Shown here piece after piece: positions 15,447 through 24,720 of a stretch of DNA of 32,807 nucleotides (positions are counted from its first letter, which is position 1; each line of letters opens with the position of its first letter). The position numbers were made by a program, and so were the translations under genes. This stretch comes from an uncultured Muribaculaceae bacterium (GTDB lineage: Bacteria > Bacteroidota > Bacteroidia > Bacteroidales > Muribaculaceae), in contig CANQRV010000032.1 in NCBI GenBank assembly GCA_947626355.1, positions 1 to 32,807 of the forward strand, written 5' to 3'. A model generated the notes under the pieces. It was not told where the DNA came from. It did no database searches and saw nothing but the letters and a program-made list of their open reading frames with translations.

Positions 15447-18434
15447 TTAAAGTGTTTTCTTCACCTCTACCTCCTCGAAGGCCTCGATGAGGTCGCCCTC
15501 GCGGATGTCGTTGTAGCCCTGCACGGAGAGGCCGCAGTCGTAGCCGGAGACCACTTCCTTGACGTCGTCCTTGAAGCGTTTGAGGGATCCGAGCTCTCCG
15601 GTGTAGATCACGATGCCGTCGCGGATCACGCGCACCTTGCTCGTGCGCTTGATCTTTCCGTCGCGCACGATGGCTCCGGCGATGGTGCCCACTTTCGAGA
15701 TATGATAGGTCTGGAGCACTTCGGCGGTGCCGGTGATCTCCTCCTTGATCTCGGGCGAGAGAAGGCCTTCCATGGCGTCTTTCACCTCCTCGATGGCCTT
15801 GTAGATCACCGAGTAGAGACGGATCTCGACGCCTTCCTTCTCGGCCTCGCGGCGTGCGGCGCCCGAAGGACGCACCTGGAAGCCGATGATGATAGCGTCG
15901 GAGGCGGCTGCCAGCGTGACGTCGCTCTCGGAGATGGCACCCACTCCCTTGTGGAGCACATTGACCTGGATCTCAGGCGTGGAGAGCTTGATGAGGGAAT
16001 CGGAGAGGGCCTCCACAGAGCCGTCGACATCGCCCTTGACCACGAGGTTGAGCTCGTGGAAATCGTTGAGGGCGCGTCGGCGGCCAAGCTCCTCGAGACC
16101 GGGACGCTTCTTGGTGCGCAGTCCGAGCTCGCGCTGGAGCTGCTCGCGCTTGCCGGCGATCTCGCGGGCCTCCTGCTCGGTGGGGAGCACATTGAAGGTG
16201 TCGCCTGCCGTCGGGGCGCCGTTGAGACCGAGCACGAGCACCGGGGTGGCCGGGCCGGCCTCGGTGACACGCTGGTTGCGCTCGTTGAACATGGCCTTGA
16301 TCTTGCCGTAGTTGGTGCCTGCCAGAAGCACGTCGCCCACACGCAGGGTGCCGTTCTGCACGAGCACGGTGGCCACATATCCCCTGCCTTTGTCGAGACT
16401 CGACTCGATCACGGAGCCGATGGCGGCCCTGTCGGGGTTGGCCTTGAGGTCGAGAAGCTCGGCCTCGAGAAGCACCTTCTCCATGAGCTCCTCGACACCG
16501 ATGCCTTTCTTGGCGGAGATGTCCTGGCTCTGGTATTTGCCGCCCCACTCCTCCACGAGATAGTTCATGTTGGCGAGCTCCTCCTTGATCTTGTCGGGGT
16601 TGGCCGTGGGCTTGTCGATCTTGTTGATGGCAAACACCATGGGGACCCCGGCTGCGGAGGCATGGTTGATGGCCTCGATGGTCTGGGGCATCACGTCGTC
16701 GTCGGCGGCCACGATGATGATGGCGAGGTCGGTGACCTTGGCGCCGCGGGCACGCATGGCGGTGAACGCCTCATGGCCAGGGGTGTCGAGGAACGTGATG
16801 TGGCGGCCGTCGGAGAGCTTGACGTTGTAGGCTCCGATATGCTGCGTGATGCCGCCGGCCTCGCCGGCGATCACGTTGGCCTTACGTATATAGTCGAGCA
16901 GCGATGTCTTGCCGTGGTCTACGTGTCCCATCACGGTGACAATCGGCGGACGGGGCACGAGGTTCTCCTCGGAGTCTTCCTCGGTGGCGATAGCCTCTGT
17001 GACGTCGGCGCTGACATACTCGGTGGTGAAGCCGAACTCCTCGGCCACGATGTTGATTGTCTCGGCGTCGAGGCGCTGGTTGATGGAGACCATGACTCCG
17101 AGGTTCATACAGGTGGCGATGACGTTGTTGACGGGAATCTCCATGAGGTTGGCGAGGTCGTTGGCGGTGACGAACTCGGTGATCTTGATCACCTTGCTCT
17201 CGGCCTCCTCGCGGCGTGCGTTCTCGAGCTCTCGGTTGTGGATGGCCTCACGCTTCTCCTTACGCCACTTCACTGCCTTCTTGGCAGGCTTGTTGGTGAG
17301 GCGGGCGAGTGTCTCCTTCACCTGCTTCTGCACGTCTTCGGCGTTTGGCTCCTGGCGCGGGGCCTGACGGTCCTTGCGCTCCTTGTTGCGGCCACGGTCG
17401 CGGTCGCCGCGGCGCTCCTGCCGCTGGCCTCCCTGCTGGGAGTCGGACCTGGATTTCTTGTCGGCGCCGAATCCGGGCTGGCTCACGGCCTTCTCGATGT
17501 CGACCTTCTCCTTGCCGATGCGTTTGCGGCGCTTGCGGTCGGAGGAGGCGGCGTCTCCGGCAGGCTGCTGGGCACCGCCGCCACGGTTCTTGTCGGCGCG
17601 TTCGCGGCGACGCTCCTCCTTGCCCTTCTTCTTGGGGCGTGTCGACTGGTTGATGGCGGAGAGATCGATTTTTCCGAGCACCTTGAGCTCCTGGGGAGCC
17701 GCGGGAGCGTTGAGGCGGAACACCTCGGTCTTCATGGGCTGGTCGGGGGCAGCTGCCTTGGGGGCCGGCTGCGCAGCGGGCGTCTGTGTCTGGGCCGGAG
17801 CGGGCTGCGGCTTGACAGGGGTCTCCTTAGAAGCGGCGGGGGCAGGCTTCGCGGCCTCGGGCTGCGCCTGAGGCTGCTGCTGACGCTGGGCCTTGTCGCG
17901 CTGGCGGTCCCTGTCGGGACGCTGAGCCGGCTGGTGGGGAGCTGAAGCCTGCGCCCTCCTGGTCTCGGCCTGGGCCTGGGCCCGTGGCGCCTGTGGCTCG
18001 GAAGCCTTGGGGGACGGAACCGCCTTCTCGGCCTTCGGAGCCGGCGCTGCCTTCTCGGGAGCCTGTTTCTCTACCACAACGGGCTTCTCGGGCGCCTGCG
18101 CCGGCTGCATGGGACGCTCGGGATGCTTGAGGTCGATCTTGCCGAGCACCTTAAGGCCCGGAGCGGGCGCCTGATGAGCGGCTTCCGCCTCACGGTTTTT
18201 CTCAGCACGGGCGGCCTTCTTGTCGCTCATGCGCGTGGTGGTGAATTTGTCGGACTTCTCCTTGGCGTCCTTGTCGTTGCTGAACTCACGCTTCAGCAGG
18301 GCCTCCGCGTCTTCCCCGATGCGCGCATTGGGGTTGCCCGCGTCGACCTCTATATTATGGCGCTTGAGAAATTCGGCCACGGTGTTCACACCGACATTGA
18401 GGTCTTTAGCTATCTTACTTAATTTTATGCGCAT
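15447..18434 (-). CDS. infB: Translation initiation factor IF-2
   Basis: 995-residue GTPase that delivers initiator tRNA to the ribosome. It opens with the IF2_N domain ([27 protein letters not shown]), followed by a very long low-complexity linker rich in Pro, Ala, Gln, Lys and Arg (about residues 80-370). A second IF2_N motif comes next ([18 protein letters not shown]), then the G domain with GHVDHGKT (about residue 503), [15 protein letters not shown] and NKIDKP, and domains II-IV. The start at MRIKLSK is set by homology; nine more in-frame codons lie upstream. It is separated from nusA by 16 bp, giving the classic rimP-nusA-infB order. The antisense strand has a long open frame here caused by codon bias. 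Confidence 0.97.
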   Translation of the reverse strand: MRIKLSKIAKDLNVGVNTVAEFLKRHNIEVDAGNPNARIGEDAEALLKREFSNDKDAKEKSDKFTTTRMSDKKAARAEKNREAEAAHQAPAPGLKVLGKIDLKHPERPMQPAQAPEKPVVVEKQAPEKAAPAPKAEKAVPSPKASEPQAPRAQAQAETRRAQASAPHQPAQRPDRDRQRDKAQRQQQPQAQPEAAKPAPAASKETPVKPQPAPAQTQTPAAQPAPKAAAPDQPMKTEVFRLNAPAAPQELKVLGKIDLSAINQSTRPKKKGKEERRRERADKNRGGGAQQPAGDAASSDRKRRKRIGKEKVDIEKAVSQPGFGADKKSRSDSQQGGQRQERRGDRDRGRNKERKDRQAPRQEPNAEDVQKQVKETLARLTNKPAKKAVKWRKEKREAIHNRELENARREEAESKVIKITEFVTANDLANLMEIPVNNVIATCMNLGVMVSINQRLDAETINIVAEEFGFTTEYVSADVTEAIATEEDSEENLVPRPPIVTVMGHVDHGKTSLLDYIRKANVIAGEAGGITQHIGAYNVKLSDGRHITFLDTPGHEAFTAMRARGAKVTDLAIIIVAADDDVMPQTIEAINHASAAGVPMVFAINKIDKPTANPDKIKEELANMNYLVEEWGGKYQSQDISAKKGIGVEELMEKVLLEAELLDLKANPDRAAIGSVIESSLDKGRGYVATVLVQNGTLRVGDVLLAGTNYGKIKAMFNERNQRVTEAGPATPVLVLGLNGAPTAGDTFNVLPTEQEAREIAGKREQLQRELGLRTKKRPGLEELGRRRALNDFHELNLVVKGDVDGSVEALSDSLIKLSTPEIQVNVLHKGVGAISESDVTLAAASDAIIIGFQVRPSGAARREAEKEGVEIRLYSVIYKAIEEVKDAMEGLLSPEIKEEITGTAEVLQTYHISKVGTIAGAIVRDGKIKRTSKVRVIRDGIVIYTGELGSLKRFKDDVKEVVSGYDCGLSVQGYNDIREGDLIEAFEEVEVKKTL

Positions 18435-18450
18435 ATAATGTTGTGGTAAA

Positions 18451-19698
18451 TTATTCTTCAAATTCCGAGCGTATCACGCTCATCACATGCTCGAGCGTGG
18501 AGTCTTCGAGGTCGGCCTGCTCGAGCACCTCGGGGCTTGCGTTGAGCACTGCCTTGGCGGTGCCGAGGCCGAGGTCCTTGAGGGCCTCGATCACCCAGTC
18601 GTCGATCTCATCGCGGAACTCATCGAGATAGATGTCTTCCTCACCCTCCTCGATGTCGCGGTAGACATCGATTGAGTATCCGGTGAGCATGGTGGCGAGA
18701 CGGATGTTGTGCCCCCCCTTGCCGATGGCGAGCGACACCATCTCGGGATGCAGGAACACCTCCGCCTTGCGGTCTTCCTCGTTGATGCGTATGGAGCTGA
18801 TCTTGGCGGGGCTGAGAGCCCTCTGGATGAAGAGCGAGGGGTTGGAGGTATAGGATATCACATCGATGTTCTCGTTGCGGAGCTCACGCACTATGCCGTG
18901 GATGCGGCTGCCCTTGGGGCCCACGCAGGCTCCCACGGGGTCGATGCGGTCGTCGTAGCTCTCCACGGCGATTTTCGCTCTCTCGCCGGGGATGCGGGCC
19001 ACGGTCTTGATCGTGATCAGGCCGTCGTGGATTTCGGGCACCTCGTTCTCGAAGAGGCGGCGCAGGAAGCGCTCGTCGGTGCGGCTTACGATGATCTTGG
19101 GGTTGTTGTTGGGGTTGTCGACCCTCTTCACCACGGCCCTCACCATGTCGCCCTTATGGAAGTTGTCGCCGGGAATCTGCTCGTCCTTAGGCATTATGAG
19201 CTCGTTCTGCTCCTCGTCGAGCAGAAGCATCTCCTTTTTCCAGATCTGATGCACCTCGCCGACGATGATCTCGCCCTCAAGCTCCCTGAACTTGGAGAAG
19301 ATTGCGTCTTTCTGCAGGTCGAGGATCTTCGACTGGAGGGTCTGGCGCAGAGTCAGGATGGCGCGGCGGCCGAACTTCTCGAAGAAGATCTGCTTGGCCA
19401 CATCCTCGCCGATCTCACACTCGGGGTCGATCTCGCGGGCATCGGTGAGGCCTATCTCCATATCGGGATTCTCGACAGTGCCGTCGGCCACCACCTTGAG
19501 GTTCTGATATATCTCGCAGTCACCCTTGTCGGGGTTCATGATCACGTCGAAATTCTCGTCGGAGCCAAACATCTTCGCGAGCACGTTGCGAAACGACTCT
19601 TCGAGGACGCTGATCATCGTGGTCTTGTCGATATTTTTAAGCTCCTTGAACTCCGCAAACCGGTCAACCATATTTACGGTTTCTGCTTTCTTTGCCAT
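18451..19698 (-). CDS. nusA: Transcription termination/antitermination factor NusA
   Basis: 415-residue RNA polymerase-binding factor controlling pausing, termination and antitermination. The N-terminal polymerase-binding domain (to about residue 130) is followed by an S1 domain ([20 protein letters not shown]...) and tandem KH domains ([27 protein letters not shown]..., [32 protein letters not shown]). The C-terminal acidic segment is short, as in most Bacteroidota, and the extra AR2 repeats of E. coli are absent. It lies 6 bp after rimP and 16 bp before infB. The leader upstream of rimP has a terminator-like hairpin that could be a target of NusA itself. Confidence 0.97.
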   Translation of the reverse strand: MAKKAETVNMVDRFAEFKELKNIDKTTMISVLEESFRNVLAKMFGSDENFDVIMNPDKGDCEIYQNLKVVADGTVENPDMEIGLTDAREIDPECEIGEDVAKQIFFEKFGRRAILTLRQTLQSKILDLQKDAIFSKFRELEGEIIVGEVHQIWKKEMLLLDEEQNELIMPKDEQIPGDNFHKGDMVRAVVKRVDNPNNNPKIIVSRTDERFLRRLFENEVPEIHDGLITIKTVARIPGERAKIAVESYDDRIDPVGACVGPKGSRIHGIVRELRNENIDVISYTSNPSLFIQRALSPAKISSIRINEEDRKAEVFLHPEMVSLAIGKGGHNIRLATMLTGYSIDVYRDIEEGEEDIYLDEFRDEIDDWVIEALKDLGLGTAKAVLNASPEVLEQADLEDSTLEHVMSVIRSEFEE

Positions 19699-19704
19699 AT
19701 TGCC

Positions 19705-20169
19705 TTAGAATTGTAGAATATACTTAGTAGATTTCACTTCCGAATAGGGAAGGGTGACGGGCACGGACTCCACCACGGGCCGTTTCTGCCCCTCTTTCCT
19801 CACCTTCTGCTCCACGAGCAGGGTGAAGTCATTGTCGCCGGCATCGCGGAGCGTGCCTTTGATCTTACGTCCGTCGGCGGTGAGCGTCTCGAGCTCCTTG
19901 CCGATATACTTGCGATACTGCCTGGCAGTCTTCAACGGGGAGGTGATTCCCGCGGAGCCCACCTCCAGCTCGTAGTCGTCGGTGTCGGTGGGGAATTCCT
20001 CATGGATCTGCCGCGAGAGCTCCATACAGCGGTCGATGTCGACGGCCGTGTCGGAGTCGATCTCCACCTTCACCACATTGTCGGGGCTTACCGACAGCCC
20101 GGTGAGGAAGAGGTCAGTGCCCTCGAGACACTTCTCGATGTATTGTTCAAGCGATGTCTTGTCTATCAT
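19705..20169 (-). CDS. rimP: Ribosome maturation factor RimP
   Basis: 154-residue factor needed for 30S subunit maturation. The two RimP domains are visible: an N-terminal alpha/beta part with VKVEIDSDTAVDIDRCMELSRQI and the hallmark DYELEVGSAGITSPL (consensus YxLEVSSPGxxRPL), then the SH3-like C-terminal part (YIGKELETLTADGRKIKGTLRDA). The usual SSPG is GSAG here. First gene of the rimP-nusA-infB-folK-nudC unit; a promoter and a leader terminator lie upstream. Confidence 0.94.
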   Translation of the reverse strand: MIDKTSLEQYIEKCLEGTDLFLTGLSVSPDNVVKVEIDSDTAVDIDRCMELSRQIHEEFPTDTDDYELEVGSAGITSPLKTARQYRKYIGKELETLTADGRKIKGTLRDAGDNDFTLLVEQKVRKEGQKRPVVESVPVTLPYSEVKSTKYILQF

Positions 20170-20230
20170 AATCTTTAAGTCGGGTTACGCCCGCGCTGCA
20201 AGCCCCGGACATGGACACTTGCGCGACGGC

Positions 20231-20262
20231 TAAAAAAGAGGAGGAGACTTATTGTCCCCTCC
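20231..20262 (-). terminator. Leader terminator (attenuator candidate) of rimP-nusA-infB
   Basis: On the minus strand GGAGGGGAC (20262-20254) pairs with GTCTCCTCC (20248-20240) over nine bases (one G-U), with loop AATAA. TCTTTTTTA follows at 20239-20231. This is a textbook intrinsic terminator placed only a few nucleotides after the predicted start of the operon's own promoter and about 70 nt before rimP. It may also stop readthrough from dnaX. Confidence 0.7.
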
Positions 20263-20274
20263 GGAATGCTTTTG

Positions 20275-20305
20275 CAAAGATAATAATAAATAAGCCGCCG
20301 TCCAC
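20275..20305 (-). promoter_or_regulatory. Promoter of rimP-nusA-infB operon
   Basis: Minus-strand -7 element TATCTTTG followed by CA (20282-20275), a perfect Bacteroidota match in its typical context. The -33 region has only a weak TGG at the proper distance. Predicted start is near 20268. No other promoter-like sequence was found between here and rimP. Confidence 0.55.
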
Positions 20306-20354
20306 TATCGGCACGCCTCTATTTCACATACGTTAACATTATTTACGAATAAAT

Positions 20355-20373
20355 AACAGCCGATGCGGCTGTT
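20355..20373 (-). terminator. Hairpin after dnaX
   Basis: A 7-bp perfect stem (AACAGCC / GGCTGTT, 5-nt loop) just past the dnaX stop. ATTTATT follows on the minus strand. The U-tract is poor, so it is a weak terminator at best. Confidence 0.4.
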
Positions 20374-20381
20374 TCCGCTCC

Positions 20382-22223
20382 TCAGCAGAGCTCTGCGTCA
20401 AAATCGCGCAGAAAAGCTCCGAGCGCCTCGTTTTTCTCCACGACGCTCTTGAGAAACTCCCTGGCCGGAAGCTCGCGGCCGGAAGCCTCGTCGCGGGCCA
20501 GCTCGGTGTGGATGGTGAGGAAGTCGTTGTCGAGGCGCTGGCGCAGGAATCCCACGAGCCTCGACATCGAGAGCTCGAAGGCCTGCTGCTGGGCGGGATG
20601 GGCCACGACGATGCCGAAGCTCTCCTCCGACTCCCTGACGGGACGCGAGGTGCGCATGGCGTTGACAAGGATATGGAGCGATGGATTGGAGGCCACGAAC
20701 TCATTCCAGGCAGACATGAAGGCATCGTCGGAGAAAGGGGAGCGCCGCCGCTCGAGCGAGGAGGCACGCGAGGCATCGCCGGCATCCTGCGCAAGCTTCA
20801 CGGTGTGGACCTTGAGACGCATGCCGCGGTGCTGCCCGTCGGCCTGAGCGGCAGAGACGGGAGCCGCCACGGGAGCTGACGGAGCCTGCGGCCCGCGGAT
20901 ATATGCCGGCGAGGACTCGGTGGCTACCGGAGGCAGGGCATCGGATGTCGGCTGAGGCTGTGTGGCAACGTGCGCCGCGGCAGTGGGTTGCGCGGCAGTC
21001 GGCGCCGCCTGCCGGGAAGCGGGTCGCGTGGAGCCCTCGGAGGGCAGACAGGAGCGCTGGCCGACGGCCGGATCGCGGAGCTCCACCTTCCTGTCTGCCA
21101 TGTCAAAAGGGGGCGTGGCCGGCTTGAGCAGCTGGCACAGGCGTATCAGGCCGAGCTCCACGAGGAGGCGTTTGCCGGAGGTGGTGCGGTATTGCACGTC
21201 GCAGTCGTTGAGAATCTTCAGGGCCGTGTAATACCATTCCACGGGGAGTGTGGCAGCCTGCTCCACATATCTCTTCTCGATCTCCCTCGAGGTCTCGAGC
21301 AGACCGACCGAGCGCGGGTCGGCGGCCACCATCAGGTCGCGAACGTGTGAGGCGAGGCCATTGACGAAGAAGAGAGAGTCGAAGCCTTTCTCGCGGATCT
21401 CATTATATATAAGGAGGGCGGCGGGCACGTCGCCCTGACGGGCGGCGTCGATGATGCGGAAGTAGTAGTCGTAGTCGAGCACATTGAGTGAGTCGAGGGC
21501 CGCGCGGTAGGTGATGTTGCCGTCAGAGGAGGCGGCCACCTGATCGAAGATGGAGAGGGCGTCGCGCATTGCGCCGTCGGCCTTGAGGGCGATGACGGCG
21601 AGGGCCTCGCGCTCTGCGGAGATACCCTCCTGGGAGGCCACATACTCGAGATGGTCGACCATATCGTCGATGGTGATGCGCTTGAAGTCGTAGATCTGGC
21701 AACGGCTCAGGATTGTCGGGATCACCTTCTGCTTCTCGGTGGTGGCCAGGATGAAGATCACGTACGAGGGGGGCTCCTCGAGGGTCTTGAGGAAGGCGTT
21801 GAAGGCGGCGGCCGAGAGCATGTGGACCTCATCGATGATGAAGACCCTGTAGGCGCCCACCTGCGGAGCGATCTTCACCTGCTCGGTGAGGCTGCGGATG
21901 TTGTCGACCGAATTGTTGGATGCGGCGTCGAGCTCTATGATGTTGAAGGAGTTGCCCTCATCGACGGCCCGACACGACTCGCACTTGCCGCAGGCCTCGC
22001 CGTCGGAAGTCGGATTGAGGCAATTGATGGTCTTGGCGAAAATACGGGCGCAGGAGGTCTTGCCGACGCCACGCGGGCCGGTGAAGAGGTATGCCTGGGC
22101 CAGACGGCGGGAACCGATGGCGTTTTTCAGCGTCTGGGTCAAGGCCTTCTGCCCCACTACTGAGGCGAACGTGGCGGGACGGTATTTGCGCGCCGACACT
22201 ATATATTGCTGGGATTCTGCCAT
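20382..22223 (-). CDS. dnaX: DNA polymerase III subunit gamma/tau
   Basis: 613-residue clamp-loader ATPase subunit that loads the sliding clamp and, in the tau form, joins it to the replicase. The AAA+ core is clear: Walker A GPRGVGKT (residues 49-56), a four-Cys zinc module (Cys68, 78, 81, 84), Walker B DEVHMLS (131-137), sensor 1 TTEKQKVIPTILSRCQ, and the SRCQIYDFKRI arginine-finger stretch. A Pro/Ala/Thr/Gln-rich linker at about residues 395-500 leads to a C-terminal domain. The start MAESQQYIVSARKYRP matches the family; the frame stays open 32 codons upstream but crosses the probable promoter. No frameshift slippery site was looked for in detail. Confidence 0.95.
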   Translation of the reverse strand: MAESQQYIVSARKYRPATFASVVGQKALTQTLKNAIGSRRLAQAYLFTGPRGVGKTSCARIFAKTINCLNPTSDGEACGKCESCRAVDEGNSFNIIELDAASNNSVDNIRSLTEQVKIAPQVGAYRVFIIDEVHMLSAAAFNAFLKTLEEPPSYVIFILATTEKQKVIPTILSRCQIYDFKRITIDDMVDHLEYVASQEGISAEREALAVIALKADGAMRDALSIFDQVAASSDGNITYRAALDSLNVLDYDYYFRIIDAARQGDVPAALLIYNEIREKGFDSLFFVNGLASHVRDLMVAADPRSVGLLETSREIEKRYVEQAATLPVEWYYTALKILNDCDVQYRTTSGKRLLVELGLIRLCQLLKPATPPFDMADRKVELRDPAVGQRSCLPSEGSTRPASRQAAPTAAQPTAAAHVATQPQPTSDALPPVATESSPAYIRGPQAPSAPVAAPVSAAQADGQHRGMRLKVHTVKLAQDAGDASRASSLERRRSPFSDDAFMSAWNEFVASNPSLHILVNAMRTSRPVRESEESFGIVVAHPAQQQAFELSMSRLVGFLRQRLDNDFLTIHTELARDEASGRELPAREFLKSVVEKNEALGAFLRDFDAELC

Positions 22224-22264
22224 AAGAGGAATCTGATGAAGAGCGGCGCGAGGCCGCGGGAATG

Positions 22265-22272
22265 CAAAGCTA
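22265..22272 (-). promoter_or_regulatory. dnaX -7 element
   Basis: Minus-strand TAGCTTTG followed by CA (22272-22265), about 40 nt before the dnaX start. A TTG occurs upstream but at 16 bp rather than about 20 bp, so the -33 element is uncertain. Confidence 0.5.
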
Positions 22273-22372
22273 CAAAAAAAAAGCCAAACAACCGGCAGCG
22301 GATATAGAAATATTTGCATACGGCCGCAACAATATGTGATTAGCCGCGTTGAAAATAAAAAAAAGCTGAATT

Positions 22373-22936
22373 ATGGCCAAAAGCAACTTATATACACGCA
22401 CAGGCGATACCGGCACGACGTCGCTTGTGGGAGGCACGAGGGTGAAGAAAAACAGTGTGAGGCTCGAAGCCTACGGCACACTCGACGAGTTCTCATCCAC
22501 GCTTGGGTGCATACTGTCGGATCCCGACTGCAACGCGGAGGTGAAAGGGCAACTCCTGGAGATCCAGTCGATGCTCTTCAACCTCGGCTCCTATCTGGCC
22601 ACCGAGGTGCCGGAAGGGACAGAGCCGGAAGTCAACGGTCTCGCCGCCGCAGACCTTGAGCGCCTCGAGGGATGGATCGACACTCTCGACGAGCAGACGC
22701 CGAAGCTGAAGCTGTTCGTGCTTCCCGGCGGATGTATGCTTGCGGCTCGCGCCCATGTGTCGCGCACGGTATGCCGCCGCGCCGAGCGCCGCGTCCTCGA
22801 TCTGGCGGAGCAGGCGTATGTCTCCCCCATGCTGATCAGATATATCAACCGGCTGTCTGACTACCTCTTCGCAGCCGCCCGCTATTTCAATTTCCTGGCG
22901 GGTGTGGAAGAGATAGTGTGGCAGAGAAAAAAATAA
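22373..22936 (+). CDS. Cob(I)alamin adenosyltransferase, PduO type
   Basis: 187-residue enzyme that transfers the 5'-deoxyadenosyl group of ATP to cob(I)alamin to make coenzyme B12. The N-terminal YTRTGDTGTTSLVGGTRVKKNS is the ATP-binding signature of PduO-type adenosyltransferases. Further conserved features are YGTLDEFSSTLG, the RRAERRVLDLAEQ active-site helix (consensus RRAER) and the C-terminal YINRLSDYLFAAARYFN. It is divergent from dnaX across a gap of about 150 bp and 24 bp upstream of the DUF2795 gene. No cobalamin riboswitch is visible in the short leader. Confidence 0.95.
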   Translation: MAKSNLYTRTGDTGTTSLVGGTRVKKNSVRLEAYGTLDEFSSTLGCILSDPDCNAEVKGQLLEIQSMLFNLGSYLATEVPEGTEPEVNGLAAADLERLEGWIDTLDEQTPKLKLFVLPGGCMLAARAHVSRTVCRRAERRVLDLAEQAYVSPMLIRYINRLSDYLFAAARYFNFLAGVEEIVWQRKK

Positions 22937-22960
22937 ACATAAAAACACACAACTATAGAT

Positions 22961-23182
22961 ATGTACTGGACACTTGAACTGGCGTCGAAGCTTGAAGACG
23001 CGCCGTGGCCCGCCACGAAAGAAGAGCTGATCGACTACGCCCTGCGCAGCGGGGCGCCCATGGAGGTGATCGAGAACCTTCAGGAGATGGAAGACGAGGG
23101 TGACACCTACGAGAGCATAGAAGAGATCTGGCCCGACTACCCCTCGAAAGAAGACTTCTTCTTCAACGAGGACGAGTATTAA
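22961..23182 (+). CDS. DUF2795 domain protein
   Basis: 73-residue acidic protein. The stretch PWPATKEELIDYALRSGAP followed by MEVIENLQEMED and the acidic tail (SIEEIWPDYPSKEDFFFNEDEY) is the highly conserved DUF2795 form found throughout Bacteroidales. Function is unknown. Probably co-transcribed with the adenosyltransferase gene 24 bp upstream. It is the last clear core-genome gene before the mobile element. Confidence 0.88.
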   Translation: MYWTLELASKLEDAPWPATKEELIDYALRSGAPMEVIENLQEMEDEGDTYESIEEIWPDYPSKEDFFFNEDEY

Positions 23183-23212
23183 GCCGCAAAATTTTCATAA
23201 ACACCTGATAAT

Positions 23213-23248
23213 CAATGGTCAAGCAAAATATAATTTGTTTGACCATTG
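23213..23248 (+). repeat. 15-bp inverted repeat at element border
   Basis: CAATGGTCAAGCAAA (23213-23227) and its complement (23234-23248) match at 14 of 15 positions, the exception being a G-U in RNA, around a 6-nt loop. GTATTTTATAG follows, so it can serve as the terminator of the DUF2795 gene. Lying exactly where base composition changes, it may also belong to the element end. The TTTGTTTG within it recurs in the nearby direct repeats. Confidence 0.5.
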
Positions 23249-23273
23249 GTATTTTATAGCCTCAAATGGCGTG

Positions 23274-23331
23274 GTTTGTTTGGCTAAAATCCGCATTTTT
23301 GGAGGAAATATTGAGTTTGTTTGGCTAAAAT
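23274..23331 (+). repeat. Two 17-bp direct repeats upstream of integrase
   Basis: GTTTGTTTGGCTAAAAT occurs at 23274-23290 and again, identically, at 23315-23331 (41 bp apart, near four helical turns). The second copy lies immediately upstream of the integrase -7 box. Such repeats are typical of integrase/excisionase arm sites or of an autoregulatory operator. Confidence 0.7.
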
Positions 23332-23335
23332 TCAT

Positions 23336-23343
23336 TACCTTTG
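23336..23343 (+). promoter_or_regulatory. Integrase promoter -7 element
   Basis: TACCTTTG followed by CA at 23336-23343 fits the Bacteroidota -7 consensus. TTG triplets occur upstream at 16 and 22 bp, not at the ideal 20. Direct repeat 2 fills the spacer, so a protein bound there would cover the promoter. Confidence 0.5.
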
Positions 23344-23401
23344 CAGAGGTTTGTGAGTATTGCATAAACCGGGATTTTTAACCTCAAAAACACTCTCCGC
23401 T

Positions 23402-24625
23402 ATGGGAAGACCAAAAAGACTATACCCTTTGGGGAAATACAGACTCCGCATCCGTGGAGCCGTGGACAACAATAAGCCTTATCTTGTCGAGCTGGAATAC
23501 ACTTGGAATCGCCAGATTGTAAGAAAAGGTATGAACATATTTGTCAAGGTTGGGGATTGGAACGAAAAGCTCAATAAAGGACGTGGTGGAGTAAAATCAT
23601 CTTACGGCCCGGAGGCTAATCGTATAAATGGCGTTCTACTTAACCGTGTCGATAAGATTGATGGACTGTTAGCTGAATACTCCCAAAAGTATCCGGGGCA
23701 GATTACCGCTCAACTAATAAATGACTTTCTTGCTGACAAGCCTGTCATCCGCGAGGATAAAGGTAAGGATTTCGTCGAGTTTGCCATTGAAAGGCTAAAT
23801 TCCGATTATTCCCGCAACAGAATCGGACGCAGCCGATATATGAATGGCAAAAGCGGAATGAATATGTTTCAGGAATTTCTACGCTCTACTAAGCGTGGCA
23901 CCTACAAGCCTGACAGCATATATGTAGGGGAAATTTCTGTTGAACTCGTGGACGAGTATATTACTTGGCGCAGAGAAATTAAGAAAAATAGCGACGCAAC
24001 AATCAATCACTCCCTAACTCCTATTCTCAAAGCCTGTGCGTATGCAACCGAGCTACGAATGATTGACGTAGCTATCAATGCTCGAATACAGGATATGAGA
24101 ATAGCACCTAAAGTATCCTTGTCTATTGACGAGAATGAGTTTGATGGCAAGAGCCTGACTCAAGATGAATTCTTAAAGCTCTTGGAATTTTATAAAAAAG
24201 ATACTGAGCCACGTCGCAAAGAGTTTATCGAAATGTTCTTATTCGCATTTCACGCCTGTGGACTGCGTGTTGTTGATGTAATGACACTTCAATGGGGACA
24301 TTTGGACTTTGAGAAGAAGGAACTTCGCAAAGTAATGGTAAAGACAAACAAACGTCACGTGATTCCTCTTTCTGATTCAGCCATAGAGATACTGAGAAAG
24401 TGGAAGGAGAAACGTCCGGATTCCAAATATGTATTTGATTTAGTCAAAGATGATTTGGACATAGATGATGAGGAAGAACTCTATCGTGCCAGAAATAGTG
24501 CTACAAAGTGCATCAATCAATCTCTTAATGTTGTAGGAGAGAAACTTGAATTAAAATTCAGCCTGACGATGCACGTTGCGCGCCACACCTTTTATGAGCT
24601 AAATTTACCCAAGGTAGCGAGTTGA
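23402..24625 (+). CDS. Tyrosine recombinase (integrase), 3'-truncated
   Basis: 407-residue site-specific recombinase of the tyrosine (phage integrase) family, presumably the integrase of the mobile element that begins just upstream. An Arm-type N-terminal beta domain (to about residue 90) is followed by a SAM-like core-binding domain (about 110-215) and the catalytic domain. Catalytic Arg is in GLRVVDV (Arg289), Lys in KTNKRHVIPL, and H-x-x-R in HVARHTF (His391, Arg394). The reading frame then changes to an unrelated ten-residue tail (YELNLPKVAS) and stops. The last 40-50 residues with the nucleophilic Tyr are missing, so the protein should be inactive. The start MGRPKRLYPL follows a 5' leader from the promoter at 23336. 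AT-rich codon use differs from the chromosomal genes to the left. Confidence 0.85.
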   Translation: MGRPKRLYPLGKYRLRIRGAVDNNKPYLVELEYTWNRQIVRKGMNIFVKVGDWNEKLNKGRGGVKSSYGPEANRINGVLLNRVDKIDGLLAEYSQKYPGQITAQLINDFLADKPVIREDKGKDFVEFAIERLNSDYSRNRIGRSRYMNGKSGMNMFQEFLRSTKRGTYKPDSIYVGEISVELVDEYITWRREIKKNSDATINHSLTPILKACAYATELRMIDVAINARIQDMRIAPKVSLSIDENEFDGKSLTQDEFLKLLEFYKKDTEPRRKEFIEMFLFAFHACGLRVVDVMTLQWGHLDFEKKELRKVMVKTNKRHVIPLSDSAIEILRKWKEKRPDSKYVFDLVKDDLDIDDEEELYRARNSATKCINQSLNVVGEKLELKFSLTMHVARHTFYELNLPKVAS

Positions 24626-24649
24626 TTTACTGATTATTACAAAATATGA

Positions 24650-24657
24650 TACTTTTG
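24650..24657 (+). promoter_or_regulatory. Possible promoter -7 element after integrase remnant
   Basis: TACTTTTG followed by CG at 24650-24657 matches the -7 consensus, but no TTG lies at 20 bp (nearest 25 bp). Transcription from here would run about 85 nt to the terminator at 24721-24752. It may be the edge promoter of whatever sequence replaced the integrase 3' end. Confidence 0.35.
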
Positions 24658-24720
24658 CGACTAACACGTCGGTAACATAACAGGTATTTATTGGAGCGAT
24701 TTTATAGGGTTAAAAGTGAG

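Noticed and set aside
15423..17945. Open frame of 840 codons on the plus strand opposite infB
   Set aside because: It is fully antisense to infB, is unusually rich in Leu, Gly, Val, Asp and His, and follows from codon bias in GC-rich DNA; infB is certain from its GTPase motifs.
18709..19716. Open frame of 335 codons opposite nusA
   Set aside because: Antisense shadow of nusA with no recognisable domain.
22224..22319. 32 extra N-terminal codons for DnaX
   Set aside because: They overlap the -7 promoter element at 22265-22272, and DnaX proteins start close to the YRP motif.
22224..22372. Cobalamin riboswitch before the adenosyltransferase
   Set aside because: The gap to dnaX is only about 150 bp, it contains the dnaX promoter, and no B12-box-like sequence is visible.
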